Assembly: GCA_030867875.1 (NCBI GenBank)
Contig: JAOWCC010000091.1
Span: 124,001 to 188,000, forward strand
Source: Actinernus sp. WN-2022
Taxonomy: Eukaryota; Cnidaria; Anthozoa; Actiniaria; Actinernidae
Reading direction: 5' to 3'
Length of the DNA: 64,000 bases
A model generated the notes under the pieces. It was not told the origin of the DNA, did no database searches, and saw only the letters and a list, made by a program, of their open reading frames with translations. Made by a program: the position numbers and the translations under genes. The first letter of the stretch is position 1. Each line of letters opens with the position of its first letter. Shown in pieces: positions 25,601-37,600 of the stretch.

Positions 25601-28600
25601 AGGGGGGAAGTTTCCATATAATTTATATACATGTAATAAAAAAACTTATTAGTAGACTAACATCTAATACAGCTGTGTATTTTTACTCTCCATTCCCATT
25701 TTCGCTCACCTAAAGGTTTGCCAAAATATGAATAACTCTTAAAAATACAAAATTTAATGTGCAGCCATATTATATGCATAGCTGACCAATAACCTCTAAA
25801 TTATTTATTAATTTTGTAAACAATTCATTTTAAGATGTCCAATGATTGAAAATCCAAAGGGGAGGGGGTTCACAATTCTGTGGATTCCAGTGGGAGACCA
25901 GGGATCGATTGAAGGTGAATTTCCAATGGGGAGGGGAATGACAATCATTGAAAATCCAAGGAGGGGGTATTTTTTTCCAATTCCAATAGGTTGGCGGTGG
26001 TAGAAGTTAGAAAATCCCAAGGGAAGGGGGGATTAGTCAAAATTGAGCTCCCCCATAGGGGGGTTGTGGAAAAAAAATGGAATGGCCCATTCACCAATTC
26101 ATTTGTCTTATGAGCAAACTTAAAAAATCGACAAACTTCGAGTACAAAGTGAAAGTAGAAATATTATCTTTGGATGTTTTTGGTAAACATACTTAGAGCT
26201 GCACCCTGCTTTTGGCTTAGTCTCTCACCAACAGGTAAGTTTTTTCTACAGGTTTTTGTGATGGTAAAGATATACCAACGAGACTCGAATGCAACTCGTT
26301 CAGGTGGTTAGAGCTTTATCGGTGCATTACACAGTACACAGTGGATTTCATTGACTGCTATACCAACCCATATTATTATTGCTACTTAATTGTATCATGG
26401 CAGTGTCCATCTTAAGTTTATTGTGTTTTGACTAATCATAGAGTTTGTACATACACAAGACTTACTTTGTGTGGTACAGCAAACTACACATGTAAACACA
26501 ACTTTCATTCAATTTTCATTGGTAAACATAAATGCATCTTTACCATCACAAAAACTGTATAAGGAATTGACCTGCCTTTTGGTGAGTGACTCAGGCTAAA
26601 CTGCAAATACAATGACACTGCAGTGCCACTTAAACGGATCATTAATATTTAAGAAAACTTATAGAACATTTTATTAAACTAAAATTGAACACTTTGGATC
26701 AAGTGTAGTTTACGACTCCAATCGAAAACTTATTGTTGAGAATTACTCGAAGATCAAACATAATTTTTTGGACGACAAAACTCCACACGATCTTGCCACC
26801 CCAGTCAATATTTGGGGATTTCGTCGTTCAAAATATTTGAATTTCGAGTGATTCTCAATAGAAAATTTTCGATTCGATTCGTAAACTACACTTGATCCCA
26901 ACCCTTCTTACCTTTATACACCTTAGGATGATCGGCATCAGAGCATTCTTTGCTCAACATGTCATGAGGCCAGATGCATACCTCGCCAAGCACACGAGCA
27001 CGAGGGACGATCCAAGCAAAATCCAAACAGTCATCAAACTTCACCAACAAAACTCCATAACTAACGACTTGCTTGGTCTTCATCAACTGGACCTGGGCCA
27101 TGACTTCCAATGCTCGAAAGTTTTTCAAAAACTAGAATAACCCGATCTCTGGAGCTCCAAAGTTGTTTTTAAAAAGAGCCTGTAAACGTTGTCGTGTTTT
27201 CAATCACCATGGAAATCCAAAGTTTATCGGATTTTTGGCGCTACTCACTTCATTCATTGCTAAAATTTCCCGTTAAAATCCTTCATCTATTGCAACGGAG
27301 TAATCGTGCAAACTTTCAGTGTAACTGTAGGTTTAAGTGAGATGATTTTCTCGATATTTTGACGCCGTGGAAATCAACCAAAATATCCGCCATGTTTCTC
27401 CTTTGTCACATGGATCGAATCAGTTCGTCAGCATTTCACGCATGCGCATACTGAGTGGCGCGCTCCAAACCTACGTGAATAATCGATCATTAAATACAGT
27501 TAGATGACTGAGAATTTTCCAACAGCACAAAATAATGGCTACAGGATTCGTGCCACTGCCCCCACCAGCACTCGACATCACGAGGCTAATGTCGCTGAGA
27601 AATGAAACGTTTCAAACTCGCTTGGGACAATTATTCACTAGCAACAGGGCTGAATAAGAAGCACGAGGCAGTACAGGTAGCCATGCTACTAACTATTATC
27701 GGAGAAGAAGCGAGAGGTGTACTCGACGTTTGTGGACTGGGAGGACGAGGCGAACAAAACAACAATTGAGCCAGTTCTCTCAAAATTCGCCAGGAGCCAG
27801 GGGAGACGTATGATCAATACCGATCAGCCTTGTGAAAACTGGCAGAGGGTTGCGAGTTCAATGCAATAACTCCCAAAGAAATATTACGTTGACCGGTTGG
27901 TGTTTGGTATCAGCAATAACAAAGTAAGAGAAAGGCTGCTGAGGGAATCCGCACTCACGCTGCGGAAAACCGATGAAATCTGCCGTGCATCAGAGAGTAC
28001 AATCGCACAAATGAAGGAATACGGTCATGGCGAAACCGTGAGTACAGTTCATCTCAACAATAAATTCCGTCGACGTGGCCATAACAACGGCGTCGGTGAC
28101 CAGACAACAAAGGAATGTGGGAACTGTGGTCGAACACACGAGCCAGACAGTTGCCCAGCTCGTGGCAAAATATGTAATGCCTGTAAGAAACTCAACCACT
28201 TCGCTGCTGTATGCCGTGGAGGAAAAAAGGGAGCAAAACGGCAAGCAAAACAGTACAAGTCGTCGATGAGAAAATCGATTCTGACAAAACCGAGTTGTAC
28301 GTTGTCAGCTATATCGCCGCAGTCACGCTTGATGATTCGCAGCTCGTGACACTGAAACTTGAGTCAGGGAACTGTTTACGTTTCCAGCCCGATACAGGAG
28401 CTCAATACAATGTCGTCCCGCTTCACCTCTACAAGAAGGCCTTTAAAGATTACGGCCTAAAGCAAGTCCAACCAGTCAAGATGGCAATCACAGCATACGG
28501 TGGATCACGACTTCTGGTTGTTGGCCAAGTAATTATGAGCATGACAAATTTAAGTGTCGATTGGATTGAAAAACTCATCGATTGCACTGACATGCGTCCA

Positions 28601-31600
28601 ATTTTAGGCAGGAAAGCGTACATCGGCATGAACATAATTAAATATACGGACAATGACGCGATAAACAGGCCTCAAACAGGAAACGTTCCGGTCTACGCCG
28701 TAGAGAATGCAGTAAACAACACGGAAAACGCTGCCCGTTTGTCAAAAGAAAGGCTGGTGGGAAAGTTTTCGAAAGTATTTGCAGAGGAGGTCGGACATTT
28801 AGAGGACGAGTACTACATCAAACTCGACACCACCATTAATCATGTCCAGCATGCACTGTGCGGTGTGCCAGTCGCACTGAGGGCCAGACTGAAGCCCGAG
28901 CTGGAGAATATGGAACAGCAGGGGATCATCGTCTCGGCTACAACACCTGCAGCATGGGTCAGCTCGATAGTAGTCGTACCTAAGAAGAACGGGAATCTTC
29001 GGATGTCTGGATCCGAAAGACCTCAACCAGGCGATCCAGCGTGAATACTACCCCCTGCCAACCATCGAGGACGTAGCTAGCGTCTACATGGAGCCAAGGT
29101 GTTCACAAAGCTAGATGTCAGAAATGGCTTCTGGCATGTAAAACTGGACGAGGAATCCTCATATCTCACCACTTTCAACACGCCTTCCGGCCGGTACCGC
29201 TGGAAGCGTATGTCGTTTGGCATCCGATTGGTGCCTGAAGTTTTCCAACGGAAAATACATGAACTGATCAAAGGGATGCCACATGTTGAAGTGGTGGACA
29301 ACGATTTTGTCGTAGTTGGTTATGGAAGCACACTTCAGGAAGCTAATGAGGATCATGACAAGAACCTAACGGCATTCTTACAGCTCTGTGAGCAGCGAGG
29401 GCTCAAGCTTAACACAGACAAGCTGAAGCTATGACTACCGGAAGTATCTTTCATTGGACATTTAGCTACGGGTCAGGGTCTGTGTGTGGACCCAGCTAAA
29501 GTTAGAGCCATACAGGAAATGCCGCCTCCGACAGATAAAGTGGGAGTACAACGATTGCTGGGGCTAGCCCAGTATTTGAGCAAGTTCCTGCCTCATCTGT
29601 CAGACCTGACAAAACCACTACGCGAGCTCACACAACAGGATGTGGAGTGGGCCTGGGGTGAGGCCCAAACAACAGCACTAAACAACCTGAAGGATGCCGT
29701 CACCAGCACAGCCATACTCAGGTACTACAACCTCGAAGAGGAAGTGACCCTCCAATGCGATGCATCATCCCCGATGGCATTAGGACCCCTGAGATTTCTA
29801 TATACGATGTCAGACAGTTCCTACTCAAGCTAAAGAGAACTGCTGTGGGTCCAGACCAACTCCCATATTGGTTGTGGAGATTTGGCATTTGACTTAGCAC
29901 CTGTTGTAACCAATATTTTTAATAGCTCTCTTATTAAAGCATCATACTATTCCTAGTACATGGAAGTTAGCTGACATAAAACCTTTACCTAAAGAATCTC
30001 CTTTTTAATACCTGTAATCAGCTCAGGCCTATATCACTTACTTTTCGAAAGGGTAGTATTTAAATTTGAGTTTGCAAGCCATGTAAATAAATTTATTGAT
30101 CTTAATCAATTTGCCTACCATAAAGGCCATAATACCACCATGGCTCTAATTAAGTGTCAGCATGCATGGCTCAAATGGTTGGATAGTGAGGCTGATTACG
30201 TTAGGATCTTTTCTTTCGATTTTAGCAAAGCTTCCGACTCAGTACAACATATGATATCCTCTGTCGTAAGCTAAATAATCTTGATATCAATCCTTACATA
30301 TTTAACTGGATAGTGAGTTTTTTGCAAGATAGACAAAAGAGAGTTGCTGTTGATAGTATTGCCACTAATTATCTTAAGATAAATAGGGGTATCCCTCAGA
30401 GGACAGTCTTGGGTCCCGTTCTTTTTCCTATCATGATGGTAAATTACATTAAAGCTGTACATGTAAGTCCATCTAGGAATATACTTGTTAACTACGCTGA
30501 TGATATTTCACTCTGCATACCTGTAAACTCCAAGTGTGATAGCAATCAATGTGAAATAGAAGTTCAATCTATTATGAAATGGACAGAGAACAATCGCATG
30601 AACTTGAATCTAAAAAAGACATGGGAAATGTTACTGAGGGGAAAGTCCGCAAAGATTCCACCTGAACCCCTGCACTTTATAGAGCGGAAATCCAGTCTGA
30701 AGCTTCTGGGTGTTACCTTTGACAAAAACCCTTGTAACTGGGACATTCATTTAGAGCACTTGTTGTCAAAAGCCAGTAGTCGTTTATACATTCTATGAGT
30801 TTGTAAATATTATGGTTTTTCAGCCAGTTATCTGGACCTTCTCTTTCAGAGTCTCATTTTACCTATTTTTACATACATGTATGCCTTGGAGGTATGGGGT
30901 TGTGCCTTCTATTGTTTACATCTTAGTCGTATAGATATTTTTTTGCCAGAGCTTTTACGTCAGGATTTTCTAAAAAGTGTTATCGCATCTTAGATATTAT
31001 GGCTGAAAAGGATATGAAGTTGTGGGAGAGAATTATTGATCCAAGTACCACAACTGCCTTAGCTGATTTTACTCCCTCCTGTGAAAACACGCAGGCTTCA
31101 AGACAGGGGACATTCTTATATTCTTCCTCGTGTAAGAACAGAACGCTTTAAGAGCATTTTTATAAATAGATGTTTATTCAGCCATTTGTAATCCAAACAC
31201 GTCTGTTGTTTGGAATTTGTTTCCTTGATTATCAATAAAGACTATTATAATTATTATTATTACAGTCAGGGCTAGGGGCTGTGCTGCTTCAGAATGGGCA
31301 GCCAGTCCCCTACGCCTCCCGAGCGCTTACAGTACCGTGCAAAAAAGATTTCAACGGGGGAAGTGATATATCCTCTGAAAAAGAGATATCTCCCCTGAAA
31401 AAAGGATATTTCCCTTTTGGGGGAAGTTTCAGGGGATATATCCTTTTCAAAAGGGGTTATTTCACTTAATGAAAAAGGGATATATCCCTTTTAAAGGATA
31501 TATCCCCAGGGATATATCCCCAATTAGCGTTGAAATCTTTTTGCACGGTACTGTACGTCAGCAGAGACACACTACGTGCAAATAGATGAGTTACTAGCTA

Positions 31601-34600
31601 TTGTCTTTGCATGTAAGAGATTTGAGACTTACGTCTACATGTATGGGCATGACCTGATCAAAGTCAAAACTGACCACAAGCCATTAGAGTCTATCGTCCT
31701 CAAGCCACTGAACTCCGCACAACACTTACAGAGAATGCTGCTTAGACTGCAGAATTACAGCCTTGAATTTTAAATATAAGAAAGGGAAGAAGATGTTCCT
31801 GACTGACACACTGAGTAGAGCATACTAACCGGAAGTCAATGCATGCAAACACATTCACGAGCTTGAGGAAGTTGATCACACATCTTCGCTCCCAGTCAGT
31901 GATGCGCGATGGCATCAGATTAAGCACGCATCAGCAGATCGATGATCCTGTGTTCAAGGAACTGCGCTTAGCCATACAACAAGGCTGGCCTGAGAGCAGA
32001 TCAGATGTTCATAAGTGTCTCTGTTCGTATTACGACATACACGATGAACTCACCATACAGGATGATTTAGTCTTCAAGGGGCAGCAGCTTGTCATACCAG
32101 CCTCCCTTCGCAAGGAGATCATGGCCGTAGTACACGCCTCCCACATCGGTATCAAGGGTTGCAACAGCTTGTACTGGCCACGGATGAGAACTGAGTTGAA
32201 AGAATACATCTCAAAGTGTGATGTATGCCTAGCATATCACAGTTCGCCAGGCAAGGAGCCACTCCTACAACACGAGGTCGTGGCTAGACCTTGGTCGAAA
32301 GTCGGGGCAGATCTCCTCAATGAAGTTACTACTAACAGTAACTTCATTGAGGTTGCACGCCTAACAACCACCTCGAGGAGCATCATTAAGGAACTGAAAG
32401 CAGTGTTTGCCCGATATGGCGTTCCTGACATCCTTATGACGGACAATGGTCCTCAATTCGCATCGGCTGAGTTCTCTGTGTTTGCGAGAACCTGGTGATT
32501 TGATCACATGACATCCTCGCCATATCACCCTCAATCGAACAGCAAGGTAGAAAATGCGGTGAAGACCGTGAAGCGTTTGTTCAAAAAATGCAAAGACTCT
32601 GGCCAGTTAGAGTTCTTGGCACTACTGGACTGGCGCAATACGCCTACAGAAGGAGTAGGCACAACGGCTTATGGGACATCGGTGCAAGACACTCCTTCCC
32701 ATTGTGGGCACTCTGCTGCAGCCTAAGAGTGCGACTGAAGAAGATGCTCGGGCAATCACCGGCATGAAGCAGCGTCAGCAGTATTACTATGATAGGCAGT
32801 TAAGAAACCACCGAAACCTATCACTCCCAGTGAGATTGTGCGCATGAGGTTGCCAGGTAAGGACCGCTGGCACCTGTACGGAGCAACTAGACTCCAGGAG
32901 TTATGTGGTCAAGGTTGGTGACACCGAGTACAGGCATAACCGCAAACAGCTGATTCAAGCAGATGAGCCACCCATCCCTGACATACCGGAACTGGTTGAG
33001 ACAGCACCAACACAGACAGCCAACCGTACTAAGGAGGTACCTGTTGTGCTGTTAGCTGTTGACACACTTCCTCATGCAGGTCTCCGCAGGTCTGAACGCA
33101 GCCACAAGGCGCCAGCCTGGCAGAGTGATTATATTATGACTAATATGATACACTGCGGGAGTATCATCGGAACAGCATATCGACTGCATATTGTAAATAG
33201 TACTTATATAATCATTTGTTTTGTTGAGAGGAAAGATGTAACGATATACTGTTGTACGTGTTTGTGACATCCGGTGTCACAAACTAGACTATGTTATCGG
33301 TGTTATCTGATCCCAGATTTCGGACATCTATGTCAGTCGTGGAATGACTAGGACGCACTCAACACGACATGTTCATGTAATAACTGCAGGTTTAATAATC
33401 AATCATTAAATACAGTTCACTATCCAGGTTTGCTCCTCTGATCTTTACAGTTGGTACATGTAAGTGCTCGGTAAAACTGTGTCGGTAAGTGGTTGGTAAC
33501 TGGTTGGTAATTAAGTGGTCGGTAACCTTTCTCGATCGCTATGTTTTTGCCTTTACTTCACTGGACCAAATTACCAGTTAAGAAATTCTTACGATAGTTT
33601 CACAACATCTTAGTGTGGTTTTCCATGTTCTAGCAACAATAACCCCCTTCGTATTATCAATAGTTCTTCACAATCGTTCACGAGCGTTAACCCAACGCCA
33701 TTTTGTTTTGACCGCATGGCATCACTGGTTACCAGTCCTCAGATTGACAAAAGCGAAAAAAAAAAAAAAATGGTGGTTGTGAAATGTAACGTGGTCGATT
33801 CGTTGGATATTAGGACTTGGAACTTGGACATTCAAAACCTGAAAGAAACTTAAATGAAAGCAATCCTGAAGTAGTCTGGCCAAGTGGGACATCGTCCTGA
33901 ACTTCAAAGGCTGCTGAATCGTTCAGTACTTTCGAGAAAAACATCAACTTTAATCTTTATTGGCAAACTTCAGAGCATATTCAGGCCTCCCAGAACTTGG
34001 ACATGTAACACTTGGACATTAAAAACCTAAAATAAACTCAAATCACAGCAATCCTGAAGTGGTTGGTAAGTGGTTGGTAAGTGGTTGGTAAGTGGTTGGT
34101 AAGTGGTTGGTAAGTGGTTGGTAAGTGGTTGGTAAGTGGTTGGTAAGTGGTTGGTAAGTGGTTGGTAAGTGGTTGGTAAGTGGTTGGTAAGTGGTTGGTA
34201 AGTGGTTGGTAAGTGGTTGGTAAGTGGTTGGTAAGTGGTTGGTAAGTGGTTGGTAAGTGGTTGGTAAGTGGTTGGTAAGTGGTCAGCCAACCACTTACCA
34301 ACCACTTTTTTACGGTGCAGACTGTTCACTTTAGCCCAAAATGATGCCACAATCTACAAGTGATATCAGCATACAGGGTCCAAAATTAACTTTTTCGCGT
34401 AAATTCCACAACTGAACACACATGAAGCGACACTACATGTATTTCGTGTTTGGCACAAGAGAGAAGTTTATTGAACAGCGACCACTGAATCACAATAAAT
34501 GATATGAATAAACCTATCATTTTTCCCACTGAGGGTGGGTGGGCAGGTGGGAAAAATAACTAATAAAACTATAATCCAAGTGATTAGCACCTCGTGCGTA

Positions 34601-37600
34601 CTCGAACAGCTACAGCTTAAAGTGAAATGAGATATACCTTTCTCAATTAATAAATGCATGTCAGTTGTGCAATTAATCCCTTTGATCCCGTGACAGGCCC
34701 AAAGGGGTGTAGGTGGCAACTGGCGACTAGTCAAAACAAATTTAGTTGCCAAAAGATTGTGATTGCCAGTGCTTGAAACTAACTTTTTGAAGAACTGGTC
34801 CAAGGAATAGTGGCTTTCAATATTTACTGGTCCTGGAACAAACTTTATTAGTCCAGGATTGAGGACCAGTAAAAGCATTTTTAAGAACCCTTATTCCAAA
34901 TATTGTAATTTTATACTGTAGCACTTTAATGTTAATTCAATGTTGCACACGACAGTACATCAATAAAGAACAAAAAAAACATCAGTGCTGTGAAATATGT
35001 TTGCAAAACTCCTTGCAGCCATTGTTATTTATGTATGTTTCTCCTAAACTAAGTCAATTTTTTACTTGAAGAGAACAGACATGTGGGAAACTAGTAAATG
35101 GCATCTTAAGATAACATATGTAATATGCAGTGTTAAACAGTTTTTCCATTTTTGCAAGCGTTTCCCTTTCTAGTCTCATTAGGGCAGCATTGATTGGTCT
35201 GGCTTCTGGCCCTTTGCTTGTAACATGCTCTGCATCAGCACTCATCTGATGCCCCTTACACCGGTCATGCGCTCTAAGACTATCAACTTGAAAGTTTTGG
35301 CAGCCCTTGCAAAAGGAAGACTGTTCATTTTTGATGTTAGGAAATTCTAAGCAGTACTGGCAAAACATTTTCTCCTCATCTAGCTTTGTTGTAAACAAGC
35401 CACTTGAAATCTTTCTTCCAAATTTTCTTGAATTCACGTTCTTTTCTAGGCTTTTTCGCGTCTGTTGGCTGGGAATCAATTCCTGTATAATCGCCTTCTG
35501 TTTGAGCTTCAGTTTGTTGCGATTTGTGGCCATTTTCCCTTTGAAAATAACTCAGGAGATTACGAGCCGCCATTTTGTCTCTTTGGTGTGACCGCTAGGG
35601 TTTCTGGGAATGCTAGAAGTCGATCTAGTTTCTCTCGGATTTCAAAATGGCCCTTCGAAAATAGGAATGACCGATCATAAATAAATAAATAAAGGCAATG
35701 AAACCAATTTTTAAGCATGTTTACTTCGATAAAAATGAAAGGAGGAAATTGTGCACTTGTCCTCTGGGACGAGTAAGTTAAATTTGTAATCGTCCTGTAG
35801 GAACTTTTACTCGTTTTTGACGAGTGAACGACCGTTAGTTTCAAGCACTGATTGCCACATTTCACGTTTCAAGCGACACATGACAAAAAACATTTGCTGG
35901 CATGTTTTATTGACTAAATTTACTTAGGACATTGTGTGACTTCGGGACATTGTGAGAACATTGTGAAAACTTTAGTAAGTCGCCAGCTGCCGACTAACTC
36001 TGAAAGTTTGGTCGACAACACTCACAATTTAGTTGCATTGGCGCCAAATAAGGAGCAATTTCGAACCCTGGCATATAATTTAACATAACACAGCCACAAA
36101 TTTTATAAAGGACTTATAAAAGTTAGCAACTAAAAGTTAATATTTTTTTAGAAATTTTGATGAAATTACTTGTTTATAGCTATGCCGTGCATTAAAGAGC
36201 AAAAAAAAAGGTCCCACATTGATGGTCTGGTCTTATGATGGCCATCAGTTTGGGAGAACAACCAGGAGTCTTGCCTTATTGAGCAATCTCCACATGGGTC
36301 TTTATACCGATTTTCACTTACAGTACATGTATGAGTGTGGGACTTTATAAAGATTCATGGTGAGGCTCTAGGCATACATTGTATATAGACTTCGCTAGAG
36401 AGTCGAGTGAAGGCTTATGTAAAGATTCACCATTGAGGCCTTTTCTCTTTCTTCACCCTAGACATGTGTTTTACAGGGTATAAAGGCTCATGCACCTGAC
36501 TGATTTGCTTCATCTGAATGGACAAAATGCTCATAAATTATGCACGAATTTTAGAATGATGTAGGTCTGGTTTTGAACCTAATTCCGATTTCAGGTTATA
36601 GAGAATTCAGAGTAATCAAACAGAGAGAAAATCCAGGTTTGTTTAGGAGCTATTTTTTCTCTGAAAACCATGTCTGGCAGACCATTAACATATCAGCCAT
36701 GAGTAACACACCTTCTTTTCTTGTGAGGCAGTCGTGGGTGAGCTAAACTGATTATCCTGCATGAATCCACCTTCTCCAAACCGGGTACTACTAGAATCCA
36801 TTGACTGAAAAACAAAACCAAGGATACAACTACAGTAAATGCCAGGCAAAACAATCCATTTGATTCACATCTGACTAGAGATTTTAAAGCCTTTTAAAGC
36901 TTACCTAAAGTAAGTAATAAAAATATAAAGCAACTTTATTTCACATCAGTAACTCGTGACAGTCTGGTGAAACACTGATAAACTTGAGGCCGATGGGAGA
37001 CCTACGATTTTACGTCCTTATCCGAGAAGACGTGAAGGTCTAGTTATTTTAAGACCCTGAGTGTTGGTCTGGCCGGGGTTCGATCCCGCGACCTCCCGCC
37101 CAACAGACCGGAGCTTAACCACTGAGCTAACCGGGAGGTGGTCTTGTTTCACCAAGAAAGGTGAGAACCACATACAATTTGGAGCAATTCACAGTATAAT
37201 TAAAACAGAAAATATAGCACCTTAATTCTCATGAACATTACCAAAACCATGTTCTTGCATTTTGGGGGCATTAATTTAGATAAAGGACTGGGATGATTCT
37301 ATCAATATTACAAATTTCAAATGGCAGCAAACATTCCAATTCCAGACTTAATAGTAGTATATGTATTCAAGCTTACTATTTGGAGCCGTACATACAAATG
37401 TAGTACATCTATTAAATTTTCTAGTTTTTACCTGGTATCCACCTGTACCTCCATATTGTCCTAAAATGAAATCAGAATAATTAGTTTAGATTATTAATTA
37501 ACAGTGTTGTGGATGCACCATTATTATTTTGAAGGGGGGTCGAGAACATTTATAGAAAAAAAATGTTTGCAGATCAAGGTTGAGCACTTTAAAAAATGTT

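Larger units (their letters stand above)
21612..27477. mobile_element. CAC...GTG element with AATA duplications (Chapaev-like?)
   Basis: The left terminus is CACATAGGTTTAGATTGCC, with CCACTCAGTCTGAGCATGCG inside. The right terminus, reversed, is CACGTAGGTTTGGAGCGCG, with CCACTCAGTATGCGCATGCG inside. AATA is duplicated at 21608-21611 and 27478-27481, and the uninterrupted 3' LTR reads GTTTAATAATCAATC at that site, so the insertion boundaries are proven by comparison. CAC ends with 4-bp duplications fit Chapaev. Transib and RAG-type elements also begin CAC but duplicate 5 bp. It contains a RING-domain gene on the plus strand and a possible exon on the minus strand; no DDE core was recognised. 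Confidence 0.8.
21451..33449 (+). mobile_element. Ty3-type LTR retrotransposon, multiply interrupted
   Basis: The 3' LTR is 33237-33449 (TGTAACGATATACTG...GATCTTTACA, 213 bp), preceded by a polypurine tract GAGAGGAAAGA. The 5' LTR starts at 21451 with the same TGTAACG, is cut at 21611 by a 5.9-kb element and resumes at 27478. Its last ~36 bp and the primer site appear lost. Five-base duplications GTTGG flank the element (21446-21450 and 33450-33454). Domain order is gag, protease, RT, RNase H, integrase, as in Ty3/Gypsy. Two further insertions (29781-31261 and 31330-31553) and many frame breaks make it dead. Confidence 0.88.
21401..34336. mobile_element. Outer 9-bp-TSD element, split by an LTR retrotransposon
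   Basis: The left end GGCTAAAGTGAACAATCTGC (21401) and right end GCAGACTGTTCACTTTAGCC (34336) form TIRs that run on into ACCATAAAAAAGTGGTCGG and its counterpart. Perfect 9-bp duplications, CAAAATGAT, flank it at 21392-21400 and 34337-34345. Removing the inner retroelement (21451-33449) and one TSD leaves about 930 bp, much of it the GTGGTTGGTAA satellite. It is non-autonomous, Mutator-like by TSD length, and lies in RPA2 intron 3. Confidence 0.8.

Noticed and set aside
30313..30798. Active LINE reverse transcriptase
   Set aside because: The YADD box is intact, but flanking RT regions have many stops and the copy is 5'-truncated.
33450..34336. Region after the 3' LTR as a separate retroelement
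   Set aside because: The GTTGG and CAAAATGAT duplications show it is the right-hand part of the outer TIR element.
34027..34350. Two overlapping minus-strand frames of [10 protein letters not shown] repeats
   Set aside because: Pure translation of the 11-bp satellite; no start context or non-repeat protein.
37077..37130. tRNA gene
   Set aside because: A and B boxes are good but the acceptor stem does not close and a SINE body follows.
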